Part shown: piece by piece, positions 48,210-58,834 of the stretch
Layout: the number at the start of each line of letters is the position of its first letter
How positions within the stretch are numbered: the first letter of the stretch is position 1
Origin: Chaetoceros tenuissimus
Lineage: Eukaryota > Bacillariophyta > Thalassiosirophyceae > Chaetocerotales > Chaetocerotaceae
Direction of reading: 5' to 3'
DNA: 64,000 bases
Assembly (NCBI GenBank): GCA_021927905.1
Contig: BLLK01000069.1
Location: 2,914,001 to 2,978,000, forward strand
Translations under genes and position numbers: made by a program
Notes under the pieces: model-generated
The model's database searches: none
What the model was told of the DNA's origin: nothing
What the model saw: only the letters and a program-made list of their open reading frames with translations

Positions 48210-49879
48210 TTTGATTTTGAATTTCAATCTCCTTTATTTAGTATGTGTTGATTTTATGATATTCCACTTATTGGCTAGATTTCAGTAGGTGTTCCACACT
48301 CATGCAGAATTTTTCCTCAACATCTGCAGGAATTCAGTCTTCAATTGCTCGTCGGAAGATCTATTTGTACATTGACAAAAATTTGTCATATATCGGAGTT
48401 TCGGAGAATTATTTGGTACGTATTTAAAAGATTTGAAATTACAAAATTGACCAATCATTTGCAGCGAGCAGGCCACTCCAGTTACTTTTCCTTCCTTACA
48501 GGATATGTGAGAAAAGACAAATACTTCATGAAGTATTGGAAATCTAACATCCAACATTCCAACTCCGAGCTCTGGGACTTTTGGATGATTCCACTTCATT
48601 GCAGACAAAAAGCCTAATGCGTTTGTAAGGTATGGAAAGTCTAGAGTTACGCAGTAGAGTGATACGTACAATAGAAATTTGTTCTTTTCATTGAAAGTAG
48701 TATTTTACGTAAGCTAAACCAATACGAGTAGGTACTAATAAGTATGTGTATTGGTCTATGTAAGGTACATGTGTATCGGAAAAAAATTCTTTACGGGATT
48801 TTTTCAATACTTCATGCAACCTACTCTTCTGCTGACGTGAGCGACACGTAAGAGCTCGGAGTCGCCACGCAAGATCTGCGTCAGATTCTCAGACCTATTT
48901 AGCAGGTTCGGTAGAAAATATCAGCTGGTACGATGATATTATTTGATAATCTTCTTCAATGTTTCCTTACGGATGCTTTAAAAATAATACGTATAGCAGT
49001 GCTTGAATATAACGTTAGGACAAACTAGCCTAGCTTATCTGATATGTACATTGAAAAAAATTGATTTCTCATCTTCAAGTTTTCCTTACAGAAACGTTTT
49101 TGAAAATAATACTTATAGGTTTAAAACTTCCCAAGGGCTGAACCTTCCCAACAGATTAAAACTTACGTAAGCACAAACAATACTGTATGAAGTATTCAAA
49201 TACTGACTCAGTTTTTGGTGAACTGACGAAGAATATTTGTGCGAGCGACCCGGAAGAAATGCGGAAGAAATGCGGAAGAAGCTTTAATCCCTCCAGACGA
49301 GTGCTGTTTGTATGAGCCAAGAAAAGTGCCAATCTGTTAAAATATACGTACTTAGTAATGCAACTTGGCTTGATTACTATGTGCAGCCAACTTTGCTAAC
49401 GACGACTTTTCGATCTCTATTATTGGGATATAGGGCATGCATGCAATATTCTTTTTGATGTTGTCTTGTAAGGTAGACTAGCTAGAAGTATGTTTTTTGA
49501 CAATCTTTTTGTTTTGAAAAGCATCGCGTCTGTCTGTCTCGTCTGTCCTCATTGGATTAGCTGAATAGATAGGAAGGGGAAGTAAAGAAAGAAAAATTTA
49601 CTAACTTTGATAGCAATGTTTCTAGCCATTTTGAATAATTTGTGCAAATGAAAATAAACCGAGCAAACGATACAAATACGTACAATGATGATGGATGATG
49701 ATTTTAGAGCAAAGATGGATGTACTATGATGAATAGTTATCGAATAAGTGCTACTACTGTCCAAAGTCAAAAGGTACTCATAGCCCTACAATCATCTACC
49801 TTCACCAAAGTACCTATTGCTTGAACTTAAACAGCAAAATTTTAATAACTCTTTTCTAAATTTTCAGAGAATCAAAATA
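48210..49879. other. Intergenic 1.7 kb, no convincing gene
   Basis: This divergent region lies between the giant gene and the GT49-like gene. A 123-codon minus-strand frame (48300-48671) has no recognisable domain and I do not call it. A diverged direct repeat of about 45 bp occurs near 48955-49005 and 49073-49120 (shared TCTTCAA, TTTCCTTAC, AAAATAATAC and TATAG blocks). A short triplication GCGGAAGAA lies near 49260. Promoters for both flanking genes should be here. Confidence 0.5.
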
Positions 49880-51856
49880 ATGATTTCAAGATGGAAAAAA
49901 GGGAAAACATCAAAAGAATCCATTTTGCCAAAAACACATCACGATGTGGAATCCAAAACTCCTGATTCGAGTACGAGCAAGGCTTCAAAGTCGAAACCAA
50001 AATTTTATTCAAATGGAAGCAGTAGCCGAAATAATGATGCTGGTCACAAACATCCCATTCAAGCAAATTACAGGTCACCTAAACCTGGATCTATAAATTG
50101 TATTCCAAGACATCATGCAAACATTCATATCAATCCAAATGCTGTTGGATGCACAACTTTTCTCATGGGAGGCCAGTACTATCCAGGGAAAGACAAGAAT
50201 AGACTTCATCTCCGACGCAAAACATTATGGTATAGGATATGCTGGTCTAGTCCTTTTCGAAAAATACTTTCTGCGATCCTAGTTATTTATCTTTTAATTG
50301 TATACGTTTTAAATCCAGCATTGAACACCGTTTTGCGTTATGGTGATATGCTTTCACATCATGGGAACTATACAGATCTGGATACTATTGCGACAAAGGG
50401 GGGAGGGAAATTAGTACATTTGAAACCTCTGCATATTGCGAAAGAAGACGCGAAACATATAATGAAACGTTTGAAAGAAATCAAAAATGAAAAAATGAGT
50501 ATAGAGAAAAGAAAAGCACTGATAAAGAAAATCATACCTGAGTGGTTTCGAAAGGAACACCAGATAAGTGAAGACTTGGATATTACCGATCCAGAGGAAT
50601 TAAGCAAAGGAAAGGTAGTTGAGAAACAAGAGGAAGCTGTGGAACCTGATTTTGATGCTGTTGATCCTGACGAAGAAATTAAAACCCCTGAACTTACAAA
50701 TGAAGGATCTAGGCTCAATCAAACGGATTCAAATAGTAACATAGATGTTGTACGGACTCTACAGAATAGAGGCATTCATGCCAAGGACTCGCAATGTCCT
50801 AGAGGAGTAGAAGACATATCCACCACTCTTGTCATACAATCGACTCTCGACCGAGTTAGGCTAATTTTCACGACTTGCCAAATATGGAGAGATCCAATAA
50901 ATCTCGTCGTGTACTTGAGTTCAGAAGAGTACACCAGCAATGATTGGGACAAATTGAAAGAGGAATTAAAGAATGTATGCCCACATGTAAAAATTATTGT
51001 TTATCATTCCAAATCAAGCAACGAAAGACGCTTGGAATATCCAATTAACAAACTACGAAATATCGGTTTGGATCATGTCATCACAAGTCATATACTAGTC
51101 ATGGATATTGATTTTATTCCCTCAGAAAGATTAGATAACGCAGTTCATAAAGCCATTGACTTGAGTATCGAAGCTAGGATGGACGACGATGGGAATAGAG
51201 GCGTTGACCCCAAAGATGCTTTGGTGATACCTGCATTTGAACGCAAATTACCACCATCGGTAGAATGTAAGACACTTCAAGACTGCCAAAATATTTCGTC
51301 ACAGGATCCAACATTTATTCCAAAATCGATGAAAGATTTACTAAAGTGTGTACAAGATGGAAGTTGTATAGTGTTTCAGAGTGATGTCAATATCGAGGGT
51401 CATTTTGATACAGGATCTAAGCAATGGCTTGAAAAGAACAATACTGAATCTTCGTCAATTATCGAATGCTTTCACTCTCAAAGATACGAACCATATGTGG
51501 TGCTTCCTTGGTGTCCGCTTGAACACAATGCAGTACAGAGAATAGCTCGTCGTGTACCTAGAGCCAGCTACTACGATGAGCGTTTTTATGGCTATGGCAA
51601 GAATAAGATACAGCAAATTGCACATCTTCGTGAATGTGGCTTCAAGTTCCAAGTGATTCCAGCTACCGGGTTTTTAGTCCATCATCCACATCCAGAGTCA
51701 GAAACAAAATCAGTGTGGAATGATAAGTCCAACTTTGATTTACACATGAAAATGGACGAACTCTATCCCAAGTATTTGCAAGAACTAAGATCTGTGTATG
51801 ATGATAATTTCGTAGAAACAAAACTCTGTCAACGAAAAAGAGGGAATGAAAAATAG
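49880..51856 (+). CDS. Golgi type II glycosyltransferase, GT49 (LARGE/B4GAT1-like)
   Basis: A single exon; I choose ATG 49880 (658 residues) because the frame upstream has no ATG. A ~130-residue basic, disordered cytosolic region precedes one TM anchor (ILSAILVIYLLIVYVL). A charged stem follows, then the catalytic domain: TLVIQSTLDRVRLIFTTCQI, NLVVYLSSEEYTSNDW, EYPINKLRNIGLDHVITSHI, LVMDIDFIPSERLD (D-I-D metal motif), YEPYVVLPWCPL, YYDERFYGYGKNKIQQIAHL and TGFLVHHPHPES. These match the second GT domain of LARGE, which adds glucuronic acid or related sugars in the Golgi. The cytosolic tail is much longer than in animals. Likely role in cell-wall or mucilage polysaccharide or glycoprotein synthesis. 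Confidence 0.85.
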   Translation: MISRWKKGKTSKESILPKTHHDVESKTPDSSTSKASKSKPKFYSNGSSSRNNDAGHKHPIQANYRSPKPGSINCIPRHHANIHINPNAVGCTTFLMGGQYYPGKDKNRLHLRRKTLWYRICWSSPFRKILSAILVIYLLIVYVLNPALNTVLRYGDMLSHHGNYTDLDTIATKGGGKLVHLKPLHIAKEDAKHIMKRLKEIKNEKMSIEKRKALIKKIIPEWFRKEHQISEDLDITDPEELSKGKVVEKQEEAVEPDFDAVDPDEEIKTPELTNEGSRLNQTDSNSNIDVVRTLQNRGIHAKDSQCPRGVEDISTTLVIQSTLDRVRLIFTTCQIWRDPINLVVYLSSEEYTSNDWDKLKEELKNVCPHVKIIVYHSKSSNERRLEYPINKLRNIGLDHVITSHILVMDIDFIPSERLDNAVHKAIDLSIEARMDDDGNRGVDPKDALVIPAFERKLPPSVECKTLQDCQNISSQDPTFIPKSMKDLLKCVQDGSCIVFQSDVNIEGHFDTGSKQWLEKNNTESSSIIECFHSQRYEPYVVLPWCPLEHNAVQRIARRVPRASYYDERFYGYGKNKIQQIAHLRECGFKFQVIPATGFLVHHPHPESETKSVWNDKSNFDLHMKMDELYPKYLQELRSVYDDNFVETKLCQRKRGNEK

Positions 51857-52440
51857 TTCAATCAGTAGCAGCACCAGTACGAGTTTAAACGATAAAGGTT
51901 GCTTGTTAATGAGTAGTTTAGGATTACGTAGAAACTTTTATGGAACAATTAAAAATCTATACGTATACGTAGGATTGAATTGGTCCGTAATTTTTCGAAC
52001 TAAGATCAACAAAGATGAAAATAGTAAAATTACCAATGACCTACTGGTAGGATTGGGTAGAATGGCCGACATGGCGGATATCAGGGAAGACAAAACGAGC
52101 ACAAACTATCTACGAGTACGTAGCTACACGCTGCATACTGTACAAGTAAAAAACAAAGCGTATCTTTTTTGTTGAGGTTAGTATTATTGTAATCATTGTG
52201 ATAGCTTAAGCTTTTGAGCTAGTACTTTTCCAGGAACATCGGAGATAAATCCAATCTTGAAAGTTCAGCTTACTTCGGGGCATCTACCCAACAGATTCAA
52301 TTCACATTGCGATATTTCCCCTGCGATAGCCCTCATTTTTAAAGGTCCTCAAGTTTCTCAGCCTGCCACAAAATCCCATCTTAAGCATCAGTATCTTAAT
52401 AAACAGACAGGTAGTCCCATCGCACAGCTATAATGATTTC
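51857..52440. other. Intergenic, no gene seen
   Basis: About 580 bp between two plus-strand genes. A short frame immediately after the GT49-like stop has no domain and I treat it as chance. Nothing else stands out. Confidence 0.5.
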
Positions 52441-53493
52441 ATGATGATAGTGTCATTTTTGAAACCAAGTCTTTGGTTTGGGATCCATCATGCTTTGAAG
52501 AAACAAATTCCAGACTCTGATTTTATTTATACTTCAATTTCGAGCTGGTTGAAGCAAGTGCTCATCACTTATCTTGTCATAACCGCTGCATGTTACAACT
52601 CCCTTGCACCTACTTCGCCTTTTGAAAAAAGGCTATGCTCTAGTGCTACAAGAGCTGCTATTGTAACAGCCTTAGCTCCACTCACATTGTCTCAAACTAT
52701 ACAAGTCCTTCCACATATTGAAATAATTACAAATAGACTTTCTCTTTGGCAAGCTCTTCGACAAGATCCCGAACCAGATGCGATTGAGGCTATTGAATCT
52801 GCGAAATCGCATGGATTGATTTCACGAAATAAATCTTGCGATATTTTCTTCCCTGAAATAAATCGAGATTCGGATAGAGTGAAAGCAATGCTGATTATAC
52901 CAGGCTTTTGTGTCAGTCATGAATCATATGCAGCAATAGCATCAAAGTTAGCAAAAGAAAATGGAATTATTGTTGCCATTCAAAATCTCGAACCATTTCG
53001 TGTTGCAGATGAATATTTTCTAGAGTTGAAACAAATAAAAAATGTGATGAGAACTGTTCAAAAGGAATTGCGTAGGAGAGACGAGACAAGCACAATAGAT
53101 GAGTGGTGCTTCTCAGGCCACAGTCTCGGAGGTTACTGTGTCATGAGATTGGCTCCACATCTAGCTTCTCTTCTTAAGAAAAATGCAAGTAATAAATTGA
53201 AAATTATGGTTTGGGGTGCTGGAGACAAGACGGAGTTCTTGACAGACATTAAAAATTTTAATAATATCAAAGTGAGTATCCTACTCGCAAAGGATGATAC
53301 TTATTGCAATATGGAGGATGCTCGTAAGTGTTTATCGTCCAAATTACCAGAGCACAGTTTTGATATAATAGATGGCAATCACGAGAACTTTGCAAGTTAT
53401 TCCTCATCAATTTCAAAAACATCAAGATCCGAGCAACATGAACAAATAGTCACAAAGACATGTGGATTCATACTAGAACGAGAAAATGACTGA
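52441..53493 (+). CDS. Membrane-associated alpha/beta hydrolase
   Basis: A single exon of 350 codons. The N-terminal ~110 residues contain one or two hydrophobic segments (WLKQVLITYLVITAACYN; ATRAAIVTALAPLTLSQTI). The hydrolase domain follows: AMLIIPGFCVSHESYAAIAS carries the oxyanion strand, EWCFSGHSLGGYCVMRLAP the nucleophile Ser in GHSLG, VSILLAKDDTYCNMEDA the acid, and IIDGNHENFASY the His. All three catalytic positions are present. The substrate is unknown. It resembles the family of small membrane-linked alpha/beta hydrolases whose HGNHxxF motif supplies the catalytic His. Confidence 0.75.
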   Translation: MMIVSFLKPSLWFGIHHALKKQIPDSDFIYTSISSWLKQVLITYLVITAACYNSLAPTSPFEKRLCSSATRAAIVTALAPLTLSQTIQVLPHIEIITNRLSLWQALRQDPEPDAIEAIESAKSHGLISRNKSCDIFFPEINRDSDRVKAMLIIPGFCVSHESYAAIASKLAKENGIIVAIQNLEPFRVADEYFLELKQIKNVMRTVQKELRRRDETSTIDEWCFSGHSLGGYCVMRLAPHLASLLKKNASNKLKIMVWGAGDKTEFLTDIKNFNNIKVSILLAKDDTYCNMEDARKCLSSKLPEHSFDIIDGNHENFASYSSSISKTSRSEQHEQIVTKTCGFILEREND

Positions 53494-53946
53494 AAATTAG
53501 AACTAAAAGTAGAATAAATATTGTTACTTTAAAAAGTAAAGGGAACGGAATTGTTTTTGATAAAGAAAGATATTGTATTGTACAATTGCATAAGTAGATT
53601 ATATTGGTGTTCCGCTTGCGATTCTAATAGATTCAGGTGTAAGAAACATCTATGATGAATGTTTAGATCCTTCATGCATTTCCAGACACAATACTTACTT
53701 GCTTATGGTATTATTTTTTGTACAAGAATGAACCATGAAGCACTTTGGAAAGTCATTGTGGTGTCTAGACGTCAAAGACACGTCATACAAAGACACATAT
53801 ACGAGGGCATTTTTTTCTTTTTTCATGACACTTGCTTCGCGTGTGAACATAGATAGTCCGATGAACACTAAAACACACACCTTCCTCCTTTCGTAATCAC
53901 TATCCTTTATCATCTCACAAACGAAAACTTCTTTGAACTATAGAAG
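53494..53946. other. Intergenic, no gene seen
   Basis: About 450 bp between same-strand genes, AT-rich, without a gene-like frame. It should hold the promoter of the second DXD glycosyltransferase. Confidence 0.5.
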
Positions 53947-54984
53947 ATGGAATCGAAAATACTGAAAACAAATATTAGGACCACTTTGATCTTGATCTCC
54001 TTCCTGGTCATCTTTGCTTTATTTTCTGACGATGACTACTCGAAACCAACTAACTTCCGGAGACAAACATCGACTGCTGAAATGAACACATATGATGACC
54101 AAGCAGGCGATGTAGATGAAATGAAGAGAGGAACCCAGTCCATGACAAAGGTGCCAGTTATGCATACTTTCCTTGAGCTAGATCCCAAGGGTTTTAATAA
54201 AGGTCATGAACGCATGATTGAATCATGGAAGGCTAGTTGGGAAAGTAGGGGATGGGAGACAAGAGTATTGACTCTTGATGACGCAAAGGCCCATCCAGAG
54301 TTTGAAACATTTACAGCAAAGTTAGAACGCTTAGAATTAAACGCATATGAGAAAAAATGTTATTGGAGATGGATGGCTATGTCCGCTCTTCATGGCGATG
54401 AATACAACGAAGAAGATTCATATTTTATGAGTGACTATGACACTATTCCATTGGAACTAGATGCGCAAAGAGGTCTAGCATTAATAGAGGAAAGCAATGG
54501 AATATTTACAGCGTACGATAACCATGTCCCATGTCTAATGCAAGGGACTAGAAGTGAATGGGACAGAGTACTGCATCTACTGTTTGATTCATTGCCTAAA
54601 AGCTGGACGAAAGTATCAGACATGTTGTCATTTCTAAAAGTGAGGGAAACGTTAGGAGATGACGCAGGAATAATATGGAAAAGCGATGTACAGAGTGATT
54701 TTCCATTTCAGAATGACGAGAATGGCGAAGTAGTCATCTCATGTGAGAAAAGCAAAAAAATAGCTGTTCATCTTTCTCATAGGGCATGCTCGGATGCATA
54801 TCGTAACCACATCTACCCTAGCAAAGTAATGGATCATGGAATACTTGGAAGCAGAGGAAGTGTTGCTACTTACATAGTGCAAGAATATCTGGAAAGATGC
54901 GAAAAGGAGGATGTCGGGTCTCTGGAAGCAGAAGAAAAAAGAATCGAAGATATACCACTAGTGGAATTATCCTTGAAACAGTAA
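53947..54984 (+). CDS. Type II membrane glycosyltransferase-like protein with DXD motif (paralogue B)
   Basis: A single exon of 345 codons. A short N-terminal tail precedes the TM anchor (TLILISFLVIFALFS). The catalytic region parallels paralogue A: VMHTFLELDPKG, EKKCYWRWMAMSAL, YFMSDYDTIPLELD, VPCLMQGTRSEWDRVLHLLF, VRETLGDDAGIIWK and KIAVHLSHRACSDAY. D-Y-D is the probable metal and sugar-nucleotide site. In paralogue A an intron interrupts the gene right after LDPLG; here the reading continues through LDPKGFNKGHERMIESW without one. The duplication is dispersed (about 30 kb apart, same strand), with the TM and stem regions diverged far more than the catalytic region. Confidence 0.75.
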   Translation: MESKILKTNIRTTLILISFLVIFALFSDDDYSKPTNFRRQTSTAEMNTYDDQAGDVDEMKRGTQSMTKVPVMHTFLELDPKGFNKGHERMIESWKASWESRGWETRVLTLDDAKAHPEFETFTAKLERLELNAYEKKCYWRWMAMSALHGDEYNEEDSYFMSDYDTIPLELDAQRGLALIEESNGIFTAYDNHVPCLMQGTRSEWDRVLHLLFDSLPKSWTKVSDMLSFLKVRETLGDDAGIIWKSDVQSDFPFQNDENGEVVISCEKSKKIAVHLSHRACSDAYRNHIYPSKVMDHGILGSRGSVATYIVQEYLERCEKEDVGSLEAEEKRIEDIPLVELSLKQ

Positions 54985-55418
54985 TGAGAAATATGCATTT
55001 TCTTTCTTCTCTTGTTTATTCTCTGAGCACTCATACTCATATAGTCTACTGAGCATATTTACGTTCTGGCAATATGTGAATACTAAAGAATAGTAATAAT
55101 AACAGCGAATAGATGTCTTTTTTGTCATTGTTGTGTTTACATAGCATGTTAGCTAGCTTGCTACAATTATGATTTTTTTGGCGCGAACTCCTTCATTATT
55201 CTTTTCTATGTTGAAGACTGAAGATGAGATGCTGTGGATGCTCGCTGCTAATAATGCATTTCACTTTACTCACTATCGATAGTACATAACGCTGGTTTTT
55301 GTTTTGGGTCAACGACTTTGTTCTTTAGCTGGTATTCATATAATACAAAAGCCCATATTCCTTACAAGGCTTTAAAGTTTGACCAGATGCCACTGAAGTT
55401 ACATCTTAATGACCTGGC
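54985..55418. other. Intergenic, no gene seen
   Basis: About 430 bp between same-strand genes with no open frame of interest. No repeat or RNA gene was noticed. Confidence 0.5.
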
Positions 55419-56936
55419 ATGTCAAGAGGTTCAATAGATTTGGTGCAGCTTGCATCAAAAAGAAGTGACTATGTTGCACATCTAAGACGTGCTTTTCTCT
55501 TGCGCGTTCATCCCGACAGATTCCGTTCTCATAATGAAAATATAAAAAAAATACAAGCAGAGGCAATCCAAAATGTGACGGATAGGCTTTCATCTGCAGA
55601 CTTTGGAGTATACAAGTCACCTGATCCTAGTGGTCATCATGACGCCTTACTATACAATTGGAAGAAACAAAGCTTTCATTTGGAACAGAAAGATGGATCA
55701 ATAAAACAATATACAGTAAATCTTAATGGTAATGCTGAAGATGTTTTGAGAGACATCTCAAGTGCTCTGAAAAGCACTGGAATGTCAGTACCACAGCCAC
55801 CATCTATGCCAAAGCTTGATCAAGAATTCAATGAGAAAGATTTTCATTCTAGCAAAAGCATAGAACAATACCGTATGAATTCAATTCTGCGTTCGGCCAA
55901 TGCTCATGCATCAAATCAAGTTAATATCAATGAAATTTTCAATGTAAATACACGACAAGGGAGAGACTTGTTGAGGTTTTTGAAGAAACTAGATAATGAT
56001 GAGATTGAACAAAGAAAAGCACATCGAATCGACGCATCAACATCAGCATTAATTGCACGTCAGCTCTTCAAATTTCAAAGTATAGATGGTACCGGTCTTG
56101 GATGGTCAAGCGCATCACTGACAAAGTATTTAAAATCTTTGGTACGTCTTTATGATGAACATCAATCCAAATTCAAGGTGGAATCATTTTATCCATTCCA
56201 GTTGGTTTTAAGTAATGATGAATTTAGAGATAAGGTCGATCTATTTGGTGGATCTATCATGCTCAATCCTGGATTTTCTGATGAGCAGAATTTGAAGACT
56301 CTCTTTGCAATTGATCAGGAATCCATTGATCAACTTGAAAAGAATAGAGATTTCCTTACGCAAAATCAAATGGTTGTACAAGATATCCTCAACATTAAAG
56401 TGAAGAAAGGCTACTCGTGCAGTAGTAAAGAATACCACGAATTTCTATCACAATTTGCACATCATCTTTCTTCGTTGAAATACAAAGAAGAAGAATCGAC
56501 TTCTCAGGCTTTGGCTTTACAGAGGATACAGGTAGTCATTGAGACCGCATATGCTTGTAGGAGACCTATTGTTACAAATACTGGCGAAATTCGAATATCT
56601 ACATGTATGAAATTTGACAATCTTTTAACATCCATCCGAGCAAAAAAGCTAGAAGCAATTAATAAAGTAGCAGATGAGCAGACAAAGCTTAGGAAAGCAA
56701 AAGAGCTAAAAGATATTGTTCAATACCAACTCATGTCTAGAATAAGGAAAGGCCGAACTGGAGTGACTACCGATCAATTCATAGAAGCTCTAACTGCATT
56801 TTTGGAGCTTCCAGAAGAAAAGATCTATCCAATAAGGGATTTAGTACAAGGGCACAATATACAAATTATGGGCGCAGGAAGATCGTGTCAAATAGGAGAT
56901 GATGGATCTTTGCTAATTCCTCATGACTGGCGGTAA
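55419..56936 (+). CDS. TCAIM-like protein (DUF4460/DUF4461, J-domain related)
   Basis: A single exon of 505 codons. The N-terminal segment HLRRAFLLRVHPDRFRSHNE carries an HPD tripeptide in a helix, the hallmark shared by J domains and DUF4460. The central and C-terminal parts contain FYPFQLVLSNDEFRDKVDLF and GGSIMLNPGFSD, as in the DUF4461 region of T-cell activation inhibitor, mitochondrial (TCAIM). The animal protein is mitochondrial and poorly understood, acting with Hsp70-type chaperones in some reports. No clear presequence is visible here, so location is uncertain. The last third is helical with RIRKGRTGVTTDQFIEALT. Confidence 0.7.
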   Translation: MSRGSIDLVQLASKRSDYVAHLRRAFLLRVHPDRFRSHNENIKKIQAEAIQNVTDRLSSADFGVYKSPDPSGHHDALLYNWKKQSFHLEQKDGSIKQYTVNLNGNAEDVLRDISSALKSTGMSVPQPPSMPKLDQEFNEKDFHSSKSIEQYRMNSILRSANAHASNQVNINEIFNVNTRQGRDLLRFLKKLDNDEIEQRKAHRIDASTSALIARQLFKFQSIDGTGLGWSSASLTKYLKSLVRLYDEHQSKFKVESFYPFQLVLSNDEFRDKVDLFGGSIMLNPGFSDEQNLKTLFAIDQESIDQLEKNRDFLTQNQMVVQDILNIKVKKGYSCSSKEYHEFLSQFAHHLSSLKYKEEESTSQALALQRIQVVIETAYACRRPIVTNTGEIRISTCMKFDNLLTSIRAKKLEAINKVADEQTKLRKAKELKDIVQYQLMSRIRKGRTGVTTDQFIEALTAFLELPEEKIYPIRDLVQGHNIQIMGAGRSCQIGDDGSLLIPHDWR

Positions 56937-57877
56937 CTGAAGCATTTGTCTTGTTTGAATATTCATTATGGTAGATGAAGAGCAATATTTCTAACTAACT
57001 AATAGAGATGATTTCATCCTTACTATTACATACTATCCGATACCGTAATCGTTGACAAATGAAAAAAACGGGCGTCGTCATTGATTGCTTTAGGCCATTT
57101 ATTGAAGCAGATGGTCAAGCCTTCTGGTTGTTCTGATCACATGACGAAGAAAAAACCTTTCACTGATGAGAAGGGTCGAAAATGTCTACAGTCTACTTTT
57201 TGTCTTATTCTGCGAATATTTACTGTTCCCTCATCACCTTTTTACTAATGTCAAATGTCTACCAATAGTGCTAATTTCCAGCCTTCTTAATAGCAGAAGC
57301 CTTCCTCCTAGTTCCCTGATGTAAATTTTATTCCCTTCAAACTGTTTTGTGCTGTGAGAAGCATTGCAAGCAATGTAATCCTTGGAAGCTAAAGTACTTG
57401 AGATAAGAATGATTTCATTTTCTTTCCAGAGAAGACAGCTTTGTCCTGCGAAACAGATTTTCAAGTTCAACAGAAGAGACAAACAGAGAGGGGAAGCGGG
57501 GAAGCTCTTCCTCAGAATTTCAAGACATATGACCGACATTCACTGTCGGTAGAAAGTCGGTAAGATAAGCTATTTTGGTTGTCAACATCTGGTATACTTC
57601 CACCCTTCTGATTCTACTTAAGCCCCTCCTGATGTTTGTTCAACGCGAAGACTAATTTTTCCTCTCTCCAAAAAACAACTGTTGTTGATGTGTTGACAAG
57701 ATCTATGGAGCACTTATAAGTAATTCAAACTTTGAAAAGCAAGCACCAGCAGAGAAGCCTTTTCTCACCTTTTGATTTGTTCATTCACTTCCTACAACTA
57801 CATATTTAGTCTTTGTATCAAACTCCTTAGGCAACTGGATACACTGATATATTCACTTTACACGAACACGAACGAAA
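56937..57877. other. Intergenic, long HSF upstream region
   Basis: About 940 bp between the TCAIM-like gene and the HSF gene, both plus strand. No frame here resembles a protein. The length is compatible with a long regulatory region and 5' UTR for the transcription factor. Confidence 0.5.
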
Positions 57878-58834
57878 ATGCAATCTTATACTCACAAAGA
57901 TAGAAGATCTCGCCATTTGGTCAAGCACGAGTATCATGATCATGCTTTAGATGAAGAGCCTACTACGAAGACCAAGAAAGCAAGGAAGGGACCTAGAGGA
58001 GGAGTTACAGTACCGTTCCCAGTGAAGCTTCACAACCTTCTCGAAGACAACAAGTACGAAGATATTATCTCCTGGCAACCTCATGGCCGTTGCTTTATCA
58101 TCCACAGACCTAAAGCTTTTCTGAAATCTGTTATGCCCAAGTACTTCAAGCAGACCAAACTCACAAGCTTCCAAAGACAGTTGAACCTCTACTCCTTCCA
58201 AAGACTTACGTCTGGACCAGATAAAGGTGGTTACTATCACGAGCTATTTCTCCGTGGTAAAGTACACCTTTGCTCCAGAATGCAAAGAATAAGAATTAAA
58301 GGAACCAGAACCAAGGGAGCCAGTAACCCAGATTCGGAGCCGAACTTCTATAGAATGTCTCCTATCGATGCAACTGTACCTGTGAAAGAAGAGCAGGATA
58401 GTAACGAAGAGACAGAAACAGAGGACAACCTTGAAGAGATTCCAAAATTTACCTACACAAGTTCACCTGTTTGTGTGAGCACACCAGTCACTGTGTCGCT
58501 TTCGAACAGTAGATCAGAGTCACCATCACCATTAGATAATGATTTCAGTCTCCCACAACTCCCAATCTCGACATCTGCTGCTCCAAAAGCGATCGAGCTT
58601 CCGATGAGTAGACGTCACAGCCTTCTTCTGGGAAATATAATGGAAGATCATAATACTGAAGATCATAATACTGATGCTATCGACCTTTCCACCTTTCCAG
58701 ATTTCCCTTATCTCCAGCAGGACGATTCTTTGACTTTTGAAGGAAAAGAGTTCCATTATCTTGAATCAGGTTTCCCTCTTGGAGACAATAACGAAGAGCC
58801 AACACCAAACAATACATTCTCTTTTAATTTCTAG
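57878..58834 (+). CDS. Heat shock factor-type transcription factor
   Basis: A single exon of 318 codons. A basic N-terminus (TKTKKARKGPRGG, a likely nuclear signal) leads into the HSF DNA-binding domain at about residues 44-135: VPFPVKLHNLLEDNKYEDII, SWQPHGRCFIIHRPKAFLKS, PKYFKQTKLTSFQRQLNLYS and the wing GGYYHELFLRGK. The recognition helix residues TSFQRQLN are intact. No long HR-A/B coiled coil follows; instead there is an acidic Ser/Thr-rich tail with a small duplication (EDHNTEDHNT). Diatoms have a greatly enlarged set of such HSF-domain proteins, most with unknown targets, so a heat shock role should not be assumed. Confidence 0.92.
   Translation: MQSYTHKDRRSRHLVKHEYHDHALDEEPTTKTKKARKGPRGGVTVPFPVKLHNLLEDNKYEDIISWQPHGRCFIIHRPKAFLKSVMPKYFKQTKLTSFQRQLNLYSFQRLTSGPDKGGYYHELFLRGKVHLCSRMQRIRIKGTRTKGASNPDSEPNFYRMSPIDATVPVKEEQDSNEETETEDNLEEIPKFTYTSSPVCVSTPVTVSLSNSRSESPSPLDNDFSLPQLPISTSAAPKAIELPMSRRHSLLLGNIMEDHNTEDHNTDAIDLSTFPDFPYLQQDDSLTFEGKEFHYLESGFPLGDNNEEPTPNNTFSFNF

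Noticed and set aside
48300-48671. Minus-strand frame of 123 codons upstream of the giant gene
   Set aside because: No domain, no signal peptide and no splice continuity with the giant gene; length is within chance for this region. It could be a small lineage-specific gene, but I cannot support it.
51846-52175. Plus-strand frame of 109 codons just after the GT49-like gene
   Set aside because: Ser/Thr-rich start and AT-rich remainder without domain; probably the 3' UTR.
57234-57539. Minus-strand frame of 101 codons
   Set aside because: Low-quality composition, no domain, in the HSF upstream region.
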